Position numbers and translations under genes: made by a program
DNA from: CALKXV01 sp965228905
GTDB lineage: Bacteria > Pseudomonadota > Alphaproteobacteria > Rhodobacterales > Rhodobacteraceae
Direction: 5' to 3'
Assembly (NCBI GenBank): GCA_965228905.1
Contig: CBDDII010000003.1
Location: forward strand, 992,001-1,056,000
Length of the DNA: 64,000 nucleotides
The notes under the pieces: generated by a model
The model's database searches: none
Told to the model about the DNA's origin: nothing
What the model saw: the letters and a program-made list of their open reading frames with translations, nothing else
Part shown: piece after piece, positions 1-10,480 of the stretch
How positions within the stretch are numbered: position 1 is the first letter of the stretch
How the letters are laid out: each line of letters opens with the position of its first letter

Positions 1-279
1 CGATTGCCGGGTCTCGCCGGGGCCCTGAAAGGCCACTGTCGGCACGCCCTCAAGGGCCAGAAGCTGCAACAGATGCGCCCCCGTCGCGCCGCCGATGGCG
101 ACCAGTGCCGTGGCCTGTCCGCCCAGCAGTTTCACGGCACGCGCAACGTTGATGCCGCCACCGCCCGGGTCGATCTGGGGATCGCTGCACCTGAGCTTCA
201 AGTGCGGCACCACTTCGGGCGCGGTGGTCGAAAAATCGACGGTCGGGTTCAGCGTGATGGTGAGGATGTGCGACTTCAT
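1..279 (-). CDS. pfkB: 6-phosphofructokinase II / PfkB-family sugar kinase (partial, N-terminal 93 codons)
   Basis: The gene is cut by the window edge; only the first 93 codons are present, starting at an ATG at 279 on the minus strand. The visible part has the PfkB-family substrate-binding signature GGGGINVARA at residues 39-48, followed by LLGG, and opens with LTITLNPTVD. The stretch from LRC to INVARA resembles E. coli PfkB (ATP-dependent phosphorylation of fructose 6-phosphate) more than FruK. The family also contains 1-phosphofructokinase and tagatose-6-phosphate kinase, and the C-terminal GAGD catalytic motif is outside the window, so exact substrate is inferred. It lies downstream of gltX on the same strand with a gap of about 80 bp. 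Confidence 0.85.
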   Translation of the reverse strand, partial: MKSHILTITLNPTVDFSTTAPEVVPHLKLRCSDPQIDPGGGGINVARAVKLLGGQATALVAIGGATGAHLLQLLALEGVPTVAFQGPGETRQS

Positions 280-358
280 GGTCCCGGCTCTGAATTGCGC
301 GAGCACCTTGGACCGTTAGCGCCACCACGGCAAGGGGCAATCCCCGCCTGCGCCGTGT

Positions 359-1675
359 CTAAAGCGTGGGTTTCTTCTGCAAAAGCGGCATCACATCGGC
401 CATTTCAGGCCCGCGCGGCTGCCCGGTGACGGCAAGGCGCAGCGGCATGAACAGTGCCTTTCCCTTGCGACCCGTCGCCTCTTTCACGGCCGTCGTCCAA
501 GTGCTCCAGGTGTCGGCGTCGTATGGGGCGTCGGGCAGAAGGGCGAGCGCCTGTTCCACGAACTCGCGATCGTCGTCGGCAATCTCGGGCGAAACCTCGC
601 CAGCAAAGACGGGCCACCACGAAGCCGCCTCGTTCCGCGTGGCGATATTGCCGCGCACGGTCTGCCAATAGGCCTCGCGCAGGTCTTCGGGAACCACGGC
701 CAGTTGATCTTCGACCTCCGCAACCTCCAGCCCGTGGATCACCCGCGCGGTCAGCGGGCCAAGATCGTCGGGGTCCAGCTTGGTCGGCGCGGTGCCGAAA
801 TGGCCGATGTCAAAGCCCTCGATGATCTCGTCATGCGTGGAACGCAACTCGATCGCATCCGAAGACCCAAGCCGCGCCATCAGCGACAAAAGCGCCATCG
901 GCTCGATCCCCGCCTCGCGCAGATCGCGAAGCGCCAGCGTGCCCAGCCGTTTCGACAGCGCCTCACCCTCGGGACCGGTCAACAGGGAATGGTGCGCAAA
1001 GGCGGGCACATTCTGGCCAAGCGCCTCCATGATCTGGATCTGTGTCGCGGTGTTGGTCACGTGGTCCGAGCCGCGCACGACATGGGTCACTCCCATTTCC
1101 GTGTCGTCGACAACACTGGCCAGCGTATAAAGCACCTGGCCGTCCTGGCGGATCAGCACCGGGTCGGAAACACTGGCGGCGTCAATCGAGATGTCGCCGA
1201 CGATCAGGTCGGTCCATTCGATCCGGGCATGATCCAGCTTGAACCGCCACACGCCATCGCCGCGATCAGCCTTCATCGCCGCCTTTTCGTCGTCGGACAG
1301 CGCAAGGGCGGCGCGGTCATAGACCGGCGGCTTGCCCATGTTCAGCTGCTTCTTCCGCTTCAGGTCCAGTTCCACCGGCGTTTCCCAGGCTTCGTAAAAC
1401 CGGCCCATCTCGCGCAGACGGTCCGCGGCCTCGGCGTAACGGTCGAGCCGTTCGGACTGCCGCTCGATCCGGTCCCATGTCAGGCCCAGCCATTCCAAGT
1501 CCTGCTGGATCGCGTCGACGTAAATCTGTTTCGACCGCTCGGGGTCGGTGTCGTCGATGCGCAGGATGAAGGTGCCGCCGGCCTTTCGGGCCAGCACCCA
1601 GTTGAACAGGGCGGCGCGCAGGTTGCCGATATGCAGATAACCGGTCGGCGAAGGGGCAAAACGGGTGGTGGTCAT
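359..1675 (-). CDS. gltX: Glutamate--tRNA ligase (class I, 438 aa)
   Basis: This enzyme charges tRNA-Glu with glutamate in the cytoplasm. The N-terminal Rossmann fold opens with FAPSPTGYLHIGNLR, whose LHIGN (residues 14-18) is the HIGH motif of class I synthetases. The ATP-binding KMSKS counterpart is EALSKRLG near residue 240, followed by LRDLREAGIEP typical of GluRS. At 438 residues it matches the shorter of the two GluRS types often found together in Rhodobacterales; whether this copy also misacylates tRNA-Gln (then corrected by GatCAB) cannot be read from sequence. The ATG at 1675 follows an AGGAGAG ribosome-binding site on the minus strand. The gene is divergent from the small metallopeptidase at 1737. 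Confidence 0.95.
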   Translation of the reverse strand: MTTTRFAPSPTGYLHIGNLRAALFNWVLARKAGGTFILRIDDTDPERSKQIYVDAIQQDLEWLGLTWDRIERQSERLDRYAEAADRLREMGRFYEAWETPVELDLKRKKQLNMGKPPVYDRAALALSDDEKAAMKADRGDGVWRFKLDHARIEWTDLIVGDISIDAASVSDPVLIRQDGQVLYTLASVVDDTEMGVTHVVRGSDHVTNTATQIQIMEALGQNVPAFAHHSLLTGPEGEALSKRLGTLALRDLREAGIEPMALLSLMARLGSSDAIELRSTHDEIIEGFDIGHFGTAPTKLDPDDLGPLTARVIHGLEVAEVEDQLAVVPEDLREAYWQTVRGNIATRNEAASWWPVFAGEVSPEIADDDREFVEQALALLPDAPYDADTWSTWTTAVKEATGRKGKALFMPLRLAVTGQPRGPEMADVMPLLQKKPTL

Positions 1676-1736
1676 GGGTCTCTCCTGATGCCAGAGGCTC
1701 TTTCACAAGCCCGGCCTTTTGTCCATATGTCGGGAC

Positions 1737-2141
1737 ATGGACTGGACCGACAGAGAAGCCCCCGACGCGGGCGTGATCGAGGCGCTGGCCCTCGCGGTGA
1801 TCGAGGCGCTGCCGGAAGTGTTTCGCGACCATGCGCGCGGCGTCGCCCTTCGGGTCGAGGATTTCGCGACCGACGCGGTGCTGGACGAGATGGAGATCGA
1901 AGATCCCTTTCACCTGACCGGCCTTTACGACGGCATCCCCCTGACCCACAAATCCTTCGCCGACCAGCCGGAAAAACCCGACGCAATCTGGCTTTACCGC
2001 CGTCCAATCCTTGAAGAATGGATCGCGCGGGGCAACGTGACCCTGGGCGAGATGGTCACCAACGTAATGATCCACGAATTGGCCCATCATTTCGGCTGGT
2101 CCGACGCCGATATCGCCAGCATTGACGAGTGGTGGCGGTAA
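1737..2141 (+). CDS. Small metallopeptidase-like protein (zincin_1 / MMP-like family)
   Basis: A 134-residue protein with the zinc-binding signature HELAHHFGWSDADI close to its C terminus, that is HExxHxxGxxD, which defines the minimal zincin family PF06262 found in many alphaproteobacteria and actinobacteria. The substrate of this family is unknown. The N-terminal half is acidic and has no signal peptide, so a cytoplasmic location is expected. I start at the ATG at 1737; an in-frame TTG at 1719 would add six residues. It is divergent from gltX (62 bp between starts) and followed by the metallo-beta-lactamase-fold gene after an intergenic palindrome. Confidence 0.85.
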   Translation: MDWTDREAPDAGVIEALALAVIEALPEVFRDHARGVALRVEDFATDAVLDEMEIEDPFHLTGLYDGIPLTHKSFADQPEKPDAIWLYRRPILEEWIARGNVTLGEMVTNVMIHELAHHFGWSDADIASIDEWWR

Positions 2142-2171
2142 GCCGCTGCCGCTGTCACGTTGAATTGACTC

Positions 2172-2186
2172 GAAAATCTGATTTTC
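2172..2186. promoter_or_regulatory. 15-bp perfect palindrome upstream of MBL-fold gene (candidate operator)
   Basis: GAAAATC-T-GATTTTC is a perfect 7-1-7 inverted repeat, AT-rich in a GC-rich background. It lies 39 bp upstream of the start codon at 2225, between TTGACT (2165-2170) and TATCTT (2191-2196); those two boxes are 20 bp apart, too far for a normal sigma-70 promoter. The position and symmetry suggest an operator for a dimeric repressor or activator of the downstream gene. The regulator is not identified in the window. Confidence 0.4.
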
Positions 2187-2224
2187 ACGCTATCTTAGGC
2201 GCAGAACCAACGAGGGAGTTTTCC

Positions 2225-3151
2225 ATGACCAAACCTGACATGACACGACGCGGCCTGATGGTGGGCGCGGCAAGCCTGCCGCTGGCCACCGCCGCGGCCC
2301 CCACGCTGGCCGCTGGCCATGCCGCTGGCCCGAAGAACGCGCTTCAGAACACCTTTGCGCGTGGTGATTTCCAGGTCTCGACCCTGCTGGCCGGAACGCG
2401 GCCCGTCGAAGACATCCAGTCGATCTTCGGCACCAATGTCTCGGCAGAGGAATTCGCCGCCGTCAGCGCCCAGAACTTCATCCCCGCCGACAAGGCACAG
2501 TTTTTCTTCACGCCGACCGTCGTGCGCACGGGCGACGAGGTGGTTCTGTTCGACACCGGCCTTTCCGCCGCGGGCACAACCGCCGCACTGGCCGAAGCCG
2601 GGGTCGCACCCGAGGATGTCACCGTCGTCGTCATCACCCACATGCACGGCGACCACATCGGCGGCATGACCAACGATGCGGGCGATCTGACCTATCCGAA
2701 CGCACGCTATGTCACCGGACAGGTCGAATACGATCACTGGGCCAGCACCGACAACGAAGGCTTTGCGGGCAAGATCCAACCCTTTGCCGAGCAATTCAGT
2801 TTCATCGGCGACGGCGACAGCCCGGTTTCGGGCATCACGGCGATCGAGGCCTTTGGCCACACGCCGGGCCACATGGCCTATATGGTGGAATCGGGCGGCG
2901 AAAGCGTTCTGTTGATGGCCGATACCGCCAACCACTACGTCTGGTCCGTGGCCTATCCCGACTGGGAGGTGCGTTTCGACATGGACAAATCCGCCGCTGC
3001 CGCCACGCGCAAGAAAATCCTGGGCATGGTGGCCGCCGACCGGATTCCGCTGATCGGCTATCACATGCCCTTCCCGGGTGTCGGGTATCTGACCGAAGAG
3101 GGACCGGGCAGCTTCCATTACGTGCCCGCCAGCTATCAGTTGATGCTGTAA
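2225..3151 (+). CDS. MBL-fold metallo-hydrolase with Tat signal peptide
   Basis: A 308-residue metallo-beta-lactamase-superfamily hydrolase. The N terminus contains TRRGLMVGAA followed by a hydrophobic, Ala-rich segment ending near AAGHAAG, a twin-arginine (Tat) signal, so the folded metalloprotein is probably exported to the periplasm. The metal-binding signature is THMHGDHIGG near residues 139-148, with a downstream GHTPGH and a DTANH providing the remaining ligands expected for a two-metal site. ATG at 2225 is preceded by GAGGGAG. Substrate is unknown; family members include lactonases, glyoxalase II-like enzymes and alkylsulfatase-like proteins. It stands alone, followed by a strong terminator and a convergent lipoprotein gene. 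Confidence 0.88.
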   Translation: MTKPDMTRRGLMVGAASLPLATAAAPTLAAGHAAGPKNALQNTFARGDFQVSTLLAGTRPVEDIQSIFGTNVSAEEFAAVSAQNFIPADKAQFFFTPTVVRTGDEVVLFDTGLSAAGTTAALAEAGVAPEDVTVVVITHMHGDHIGGMTNDAGDLTYPNARYVTGQVEYDHWASTDNEGFAGKIQPFAEQFSFIGDGDSPVSGITAIEAFGHTPGHMAYMVESGGESVLLMADTANHYVWSVAYPDWEVRFDMDKSAAAATRKKILGMVAADRIPLIGYHMPFPGVGYLTEEGPGSFHYVPASYQLML

Positions 3152-3166
3152 GGTTTCGCGACGACC

Positions 3167-3199
3167 GGGCGGGGAACACCGTTCCCCGCCCATATTTTT
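3167..3199 (+). terminator. Rho-independent terminator of the MBL-fold gene
   Basis: GGGCGGGGAAC (3167-3177), loop ACC, GTTCCCCGCCC (3181-3191) form a perfect 11-bp stem followed by ATATTTTT. It ends transcription of the plus-strand MBL gene; the stop codon of the convergent minus-strand hydrolase lies in the T-tract. Confidence 0.9.
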
Positions 3200-4292
3200 A
3201 ACGGCTCTGGCCCGCCGTCAGAACGAATTCGGTCACGTTCTGAACCGAGATGATCGTGCCCGGCAACAGCCCGGTGCGCCCCGCCGCATCTCCGGCAAAG
3301 GCCTGATCCACAGCGACCGCATTGGCAAGGATCGCCAGAAGCTGGGGCGAGGTGCCGGCGGTGAAATGCCCGGCGCCTTCGGAAAAGGCCGACACGTCCA
3401 CCAGCGCAACCGCCAACCCGTCAAGCCGCTTGGGGTCGTCAAGGTTGCCCAGCCTCACCCGCAACCCCGTCAGCCGCGCCGAAAGGCTGAGTGCGCGGTC
3501 GCGATCCGACTGGAACACCGCGAAGGTGCGCGGCAGCTTGCCGATCCGCTCGGCCTGCGAACGAAAGACATCCACGTCGATATCGGGCGAAATCAGGATC
3601 ACGCCATCCACGTCACGCGCGACGCTTCCGGGCCGCGCGATGGCCATCTGGCGCAGGGCCTCCATCGTCAGAAGCGACCCCATGGAATGGGCGATGATCG
3701 CCACCCGACGCGCCTCGGGCACATCGGCCAGCTCGATCACCTCTTCCAGCGCATCGCGCGAAAACATCGCGCTGTCGCGGTCATAGGCATAGGCAAAGGG
3801 GTTGGCGGCACTGGGCCATGAAAAATGCACCGCCGCGCCCTTGAGCTGCAAGTCGCTGCTCAGTTGCGCCATCCGCAGAACGCCATTGGCGAACGACTGG
3901 TTGAACCCGTGAACATAGATCAGAACGTCGCGCTCCTCGGGCGGCAGGCTGCGCAACTGGGCCGACAGGGCACGCCGAAAGGCCGCCGCGTGTTCCAGCC
4001 TGCTTTGCCCGACGACCAGGAAATCGGTGGCGGGATTCGCTGGCCGGTTGAGCGGGGTGACGATCGTGCCCGGCAGGCGCTCGGGCGGAATGGCGATCTC
4101 CATCCGGTCGAACATAAGCGCCGCACTGCGCTCGTCCCCCGGTCCCTCCGCTGTGGCGGCGCGGTTGGTCGCGATCAGAACGGGCAGGGTCAGCCCCGTC
4201 ACGCTGGCCCTGTCGGCAGGCGCCAGGATCGGGCGGGGCGTGCAGGCGGCCAGAAGGATCAGGACTAGGGGCAGGAAAAAACGCAGCATCAT
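3198..4292 (-). CDS. Alpha/beta-hydrolase lipoprotein (DUF900 family)
   Basis: The product starts MMLRFFLPLVLILLAAC, a lipoprotein signal with an LAAC lipobox, so it is probably anchored in a membrane facing the periplasm. The body is a DUF900-type alpha/beta hydrolase: VYVHGFNQSF (oxyanion-hole HG region), then AHSMGS carrying the nucleophile serine, and ISPDIDVDVF as the usual third region of this family. Substrate is unknown, esterase or lipase activity being the default inference. I start at ATG 4292; an upstream in-frame ATG at 4319 would overlap the 3' end of the next gene and put charged residues before the lipobox. It probably forms a two-gene unit with the cyclotransferase-like gene at 4303-4860. 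Confidence 0.85.
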   Translation of the reverse strand: MMLRFFLPLVLILLAACTPRPILAPADRASVTGLTLPVLIATNRAATAEGPGDERSAALMFDRMEIAIPPERLPGTIVTPLNRPANPATDFLVVGQSRLEHAAAFRRALSAQLRSLPPEERDVLIYVHGFNQSFANGVLRMAQLSSDLQLKGAAVHFSWPSAANPFAYAYDRDSAMFSRDALEEVIELADVPEARRVAIIAHSMGSLLTMEALRQMAIARPGSVARDVDGVILISPDIDVDVFRSQAERIGKLPRTFAVFQSDRDRALSLSARLTGLRVRLGNLDDPKRLDGLAVALVDVSAFSEGAGHFTAGTSPQLLAILANAVAVDQAFAGDAAGRTGLLPGTIISVQNVTEFVLTAGQSR

Positions 4293-4302
4293 TATCCGAA
4301 AC

Positions 4303-4860
4303 TCAAACAAGGGTGACATTCAACCGGCCCAGCCAGTGGTCGGTCAATGCGCTTTCCTCTGCGCTCAACACCTGGTGGCGCGGATAAAGCGGCGTGGCGC
4401 GGTCGTCCAACACCGGCGCATCCCAGCCGTCGGTCGTTTCAAAGAAACCCGCAACACCCGCCTCGCCATACTCCGCCAGGTATCCCTGCACGATCACGTC
4501 GAGATAGGACAACAGGATCGGCTTCGCCCCATCCGCCACCGGGTTCAGATCCTCGGGCGCGTGGTAAATCTCGATTGCGGGCGCGGTTTCCAGCGGATGC
4601 GCCACGCCTTCCGCCGCGATCCGTTGATAAAACACCTCGCGTTCGTCCAATGCCGCCCAGTCTGCGCCGGGAACCTCGGCGATCAACCCCTCGATCCGGT
4701 GGCCCGGAGCAGGGGTCGCGGTCAGAAACGCATGATCCAGCGCCGCGATATGACGCCAGGTGCGCCGCCAGCCCTCGATGGCCGCCGGATGCGCCTTGTC
4801 GTAAAGATGGGTCCGCCGGTTCACCAGCGATCCATAGCCAAAGAAATGCGGTGCGTTCAT
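4303..4860 (-). CDS. Gamma-glutamylcyclotransferase-like protein
   Basis: A 185-residue protein starting MNAPHFFGYGSLVNRRTH, which has the FGYGSL signature of the GGCT/AIG2-like fold (binding of the gamma-glutamyl moiety). Family enzymes release 5-oxoproline from gamma-glutamyl amino acids or glutathione. A glutamate that could act as the general acid/base lies in the central part (LDEREVFY), but I cannot assign the catalytic residue with certainty. ATG at 4860 is the natural start; longer readings upstream run into the glycine riboswitch region on the opposite strand. It is divergent from the gcv operon promoter (30 bp). Confidence 0.75.
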   Translation of the reverse strand: MNAPHFFGYGSLVNRRTHLYDKAHPAAIEGWRRTWRHIAALDHAFLTATPAPGHRIEGLIAEVPGADWAALDEREVFYQRIAAEGVAHPLETAPAIEIYHAPEDLNPVADGAKPILLSYLDVIVQGYLAEYGEAGVAGFFETTDGWDAPVLDDRATPLYPRHQVLSAEESALTDHWLGRLNVTLV

Positions 4861-4890
4861 GGGGCAGGGTGTACGACGGAATACAGGGGC

Positions 4891-4920
4891 TTGCCAGAGC
4901 CGCGAGAAGCGGATTATGCA
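4891..4920 (+). promoter_or_regulatory. Probable sigma-70 promoter of the gcvTHP operon
   Basis: TTGCCA at 4891-4896 and TTATGC (4914-4919, spacer 17) or TATGCA (4915-4920, spacer 18) form a plausible -35/-10 pair. A start site near 4927 would place the transcript start a few bases before the first glycine aptamer. Confidence 0.45.
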
Positions 4921-4933
4921 TTGTGAAGAACAC

Positions 4934-5109
4934 GACGGGAGAATCCGGGGCAACCCGGTGCCGAAGGAGCAACCACCCCGGTAAACTCTCAGGCCAAAGG
5001 ACCGCCGTGTCGGATAAACTCTGGAGAGACCCCGGATACGGGGCGCCGAAGGGATAGTGCTCTCAGGCGAACGGACAGAGGGGGTGCAAACCGGCCATGC
5101 CTTGGCCGG
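4934..5109 (+). ncRNA. Tandem glycine riboswitch with downstream hairpin
   Basis: Two glycine aptamers are visible in series. Aptamer 1 (about 4934-5007) starts GGGAGAATCCGGGG and contains the conserved GCCGAAGGAGCAA and CTCAGGCCAAAGGACC. Aptamer 2 (about 5018-5082) starts CTCTGGAGAGACC and contains GCGCCGAAGGGA, GCTCTCAGGCGAACGGACAG. The short linker between them is typical of the cooperative tandem form that usually turns ON glycine-cleavage genes when glycine is high. The segment after aptamer 2 contains CCGGCCA-TGCCT-TGGCCGG (5091-5109), a 7-bp hairpin without a T-tract, so the expression platform is more likely translational or Rho-linked than an intrinsic terminator. The gcvT start codon follows at 5153. 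Confidence 0.95.
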
Positions 5110-5152
5110 AGGGTGCCCGACGACGCGCGGGCTTTGACGAAAAGGACCTGCG

Positions 5153-6265
5153 ATGTCGGAACTGAACCGCACGGCGCTTTATGACCTCCATGTCTCGCTC
5201 GGCGCGAAGATGGTGCCTTTCGCGGGATATGAAATGCCGGTGCAATACGCTCCGGGCGTGATGAAGGAACACCTCCACACCCGCGCCGCCGCAGGATTGT
5301 TCGACGTCAGCCACATGGGACAGGTGCGCCTGTCCGCCGGGTCCGTGGAAGACGCCGCGCGCGCGCTGGAATCCCTCGTGCCGGTCGACGTGCTGGGGTT
5401 GAAAGAGAATCGTCAACGCTATGGATTGTTCACCAACGACGAAGGCGGCATTCTCGATGATCTGATGATCGCCAACCGGGGCGACCACCTGTTCTTGGTC
5501 GTGAATGCCGCGATGAAGGATCAGGACATTGCGCATATGCAGAAGCACCTGACCGATTGCGAGGTCACCCCGATCACCGACCGTGCGCTTCTGGCCCTGC
5601 AAGGGCCAGCCGCCGAAGCCGCCCTTGAAACCCTCGCCCCCGGCGCGGCTGCCATGCGCTTCATGGATGTGGCGACACTGGACTGGAACGGCGTGGAACT
5701 CTGGACTTCGCGCTCGGGCTACACCGGCGAAGACGGCTATGAAATCTCGGTCCCCGAAGGACATGCGGTGGCCCTTGCCGAGGCTCTTTTGGCCAATGAC
5801 ACGGTTGAACCCATTGGCCTGGGTGCGCGCGACTCGCTGCGCCTCGAAGCCGGGCTGTGCCTTTATGGCAATGACATCGACCAGACGACAACGCCGGTCG
5901 AAGCCGCGCTGAACTGGGCCATCCAGAAGGTGCGCCGTTCGGGCGGCGACCGCGCGGGCGGCTTTCCCGGCGCCGATACGATCCTCGACCAGTTGGAAAA
6001 CGGCGCCCCCCGCCGCCGCGTCGGGCTTTTGCCCGAAGGCCGCGCCCCGATGCGCGCCGGGACCGAGATTTTCGCAGGCGACACGAAAGTCGGCGAAGTG
6101 ACCTCGGGCGGTTTCGCCCCCTCGCTCGAACGGCCCGTTTCGATGGGCTATGTCGCCACAGATCACGCCGAAACCGGCACCGCCCTTCAGGCCGAGGTGC
6201 GCGGCAAACGCCTGCCCGTCACCGTCGCCGACCTGCCTTTCCGCACTTCAACCTACAAACGCTAA
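5153..6265 (+). CDS. gcvT: Glycine cleavage system T protein (aminomethyltransferase)
   Basis: This subunit takes the aminomethyl group from lipoyl-H protein, releases ammonia and makes 5,10-methylene-THF. The 370-residue sequence opens TALYDLHVSLGAKMVPFAGYEMPVQY and has GLFDVSHMGQ, both conserved in GcvT; RSGYTGEDGYEIS and GLGARDSLRLEAGLCLYG mark the folate-binding barrel, and the C-terminal domain contains EVTSGGFAPSL and PVSMGYV. ATG at 5153 follows AAAGGACC. It is first in the gcvT-gcvH-gcvP operon under the glycine riboswitch. Length and order match other Rhodobacterales. Confidence 0.96.
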   Translation: MSELNRTALYDLHVSLGAKMVPFAGYEMPVQYAPGVMKEHLHTRAAAGLFDVSHMGQVRLSAGSVEDAARALESLVPVDVLGLKENRQRYGLFTNDEGGILDDLMIANRGDHLFLVVNAAMKDQDIAHMQKHLTDCEVTPITDRALLALQGPAAEAALETLAPGAAAMRFMDVATLDWNGVELWTSRSGYTGEDGYEISVPEGHAVALAEALLANDTVEPIGLGARDSLRLEAGLCLYGNDIDQTTTPVEAALNWAIQKVRRSGGDRAGGFPGADTILDQLENGAPRRRVGLLPEGRAPMRAGTEIFAGDTKVGEVTSGGFAPSLERPVSMGYVATDHAETGTALQAEVRGKRLPVTVADLPFRTSTYKR

Positions 6266-6278
6266 GGGAACCAGACCG

Positions 6279-6638
6279 ATGAAATACACCGAAGAACACG
6301 AATGGCTGCGCGAAGATGACGGGTTGATCGTTGTCGGCATCACCGAACATGCCGCCGAACAACTGGGCGACGTGGTTTTCGTCGAACTTCCCGAAGCGGA
6401 AACCCAGGTGGCCAAGGGCGACGACATCGTCGTGATCGAAAGTGTCAAGGCGGCGTCAGACATCACCGCCCCGCTCGATGGCGAGATCGTCGAGGTGAAC
6501 GACGCCTTGAACGACAACCCCGGTCTTGTGAACGAAGACCCGCTAGGCGCCGCCTGGTTCTTCAAGATGAAGGTCGAGGACACATCGGCCATCAACGACT
6601 ACATGGACGAAGACGCCTATAACGATCTGATCGGCTGA
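6279..6638 (+). CDS. gcvH: Glycine cleavage system H protein (lipoyl carrier)
   Basis: A 119-residue lipoyl-carrier protein that shuttles the aminomethyl intermediate between P and T proteins and is reoxidised by the L protein (not in this window). It starts MKYTEEHEWLREDDG and has the lipoylation site VVIESVKAASD, with K57 as the modified lysine, followed by PLDGEIVEVN and the C-terminal GAAWFFKMKV. ATG at 6279 lies 13 bp after the gcvT stop, with AAGGGAACC as ribosome-binding site. Upstream extension in frame overlaps gcvT and is not needed. Confidence 0.96.
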   Translation: MKYTEEHEWLREDDGLIVVGITEHAAEQLGDVVFVELPEAETQVAKGDDIVVIESVKAASDITAPLDGEIVEVNDALNDNPGLVNEDPLGAAWFFKMKVEDTSAINDYMDEDAYNDLIG

Positions 6639-6653
6639 ACCCGTCATTTTTCC

Positions 6654-6685
6654 GCGCAGAAAGACAAAGGAATTTCTGCGCAGAA
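6654..6685 (+). promoter_or_regulatory. Intercistronic hairpin between gcvH and gcvP
   Basis: GCGCAGAAA (6654-6662) and TTTCTGCGC (6673-6681) form a perfect 9-bp stem with a 10-nt loop. The second arm is also part of a 12-bp palindrome TTCTGCGCAGAA (6674-6685), so two alternative structures are possible. There is only a short T run afterwards, so it is more likely an mRNA-processing or stability element than a full terminator. Confidence 0.5.
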
Positions 6686-6710
6686 TTTTCGCCTTCCCGG
6701 AGACCGCGCG

Positions 6711-9563
<2,853 letters not shown>

Positions 9564-9932
9564 GGGGGGTGGGTTTGTCCGCCTAGGCGGCGCTGAAGTG
9601 TCCCGTGGATGTTTGGGATGGGGAGCGAAGCGGACATCCGGGACTGCGAAACGATAGCCGCGCGAGAGGATGGCCGTGGACAGGCGATTACTGCACGTGA
9701 GCGGGTGTACTTTATGGCAGCCAAGTACATCTTCCCTCAGAGGTCAGCGTGAGGTGGCAAAGAGCCTGGCCGCCGGGACGTCCATGCTCTGGCGCGGCGG
9801 CTTCGCCTTGATTCCGCGCTGGGTCACGCACCGCGCCCAACGTCGAATGTGCGGACAATGTTGACATTGAAATGTAGTGGCACGCGCGCAAACATTGGCC
9901 TAAGTACAATGATCCAACATGGGCGCTAGAGA
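9564..9932. other. Intergenic stretch after gcvP without a recognisable gene
   Basis: No convincing coding region. It holds a 12-bp palindrome CCGCCTAGGCGG (9579-9590), an imperfect long hairpin between GTCCCGTGGATGT (from 9600) and ACATCCGGGAC (to 9646), an inverted repeat TGTACTT-N10-AAGTACA (9706-9729), and a further AAGTACA at about 9902. The mixed composition and lack of good frames suggest decayed sequence or structured RNA rather than protein. Confidence 0.4.
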
Positions 9933-10208
9933 GTGACTAGAAGGCAAAACAGGCGGAATCTCATGATCGCGTTCGCTCTGTCTTGCGGATGTGCAGGCGT
10001 ATTCTTGGCTTTAGCTGTGGCAAATACGTTGCTCTCGGAATTGCATGATATTGTTCGCTATTTTGTCCTCGTTGCGACCTTCTTTGCAATGTGCGGAGTT
10101 GTTGTCTTCTTATTTCCGCTTGGCATTGGCCCGCATCTGAAGAAGATGTTTCCAGAGGATAGCCATCAACGGAAAGCACTTTGTTTCATTCCTGATTTAA
10201 AAGAGTGA
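9933..10208 (+). CDS. Small predicted membrane protein, unknown function
   Basis: An open frame of 91 codons from a GTG at 9933 (an ATG at 9963 gives 81). The product has two hydrophobic segments, roughly residues 12-31 (ALSCGCAGVFLALAVAN) and 40-62 (VRYFVLVATFFAMCGVVVF), then a short hydrophilic tail ending PDLKE. The base composition is less GC-rich and the third codon positions are not G/C-biased, unlike the neighbours, so this is either a horizontally acquired gene, a remnant or a chance frame. No strong ribosome-binding site is seen. The 272 bp after it (10209-10480) contain no gene I can support. Confidence 0.4.
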   Translation: MTRRQNRRNLMIAFALSCGCAGVFLALAVANTLLSELHDIVRYFVLVATFFAMCGVVVFLFPLGIGPHLKKMFPEDSHQRKALCFIPDLKE

Positions 10209-10480
10209 GCGGACTTGTTGCATCGACAGGAACGTGCACTCTGGGCTCAAAGCGGACGTTCCCACAATGTCCAATTGCAAGCCGTGAATGAGCATGTCAG
10301 CGGACTGGCGCACGAAGAAAAATCGACCGAGCGCACTACATGTCATCCGTGGTCGTTCCGCCTTTCAAGGTCAGTGCCGTAGAGCGGGTTTCAGCCCGCC
10401 ATTAAGCGTCCCCTTGGACCACTCCCGAAATTAACCCTTCCTCAACTCTTCCAAGCGTCCGACCCCCTCCGGCCGCCCCG

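Noticed and set aside
704..2014. A 436-codon plus-strand frame opposite gltX
   Set aside because: GltX motifs on the other strand are intact; the frame is Arg/Gln-rich and crosses the gltX start and the next gene.
2165..2196. A consensus sigma-70 promoter TTGACT / TATCTT upstream of the MBL gene
   Set aside because: The spacing is 20 bp, too long for normal use; only the palindrome between is reported.
9861..9910. Promoter TTGACA (9861) / TACAAT (9905) for the small membrane frame
   Set aside because: The two boxes are 38 bp apart, and neither has a partner at 16-18 bp.
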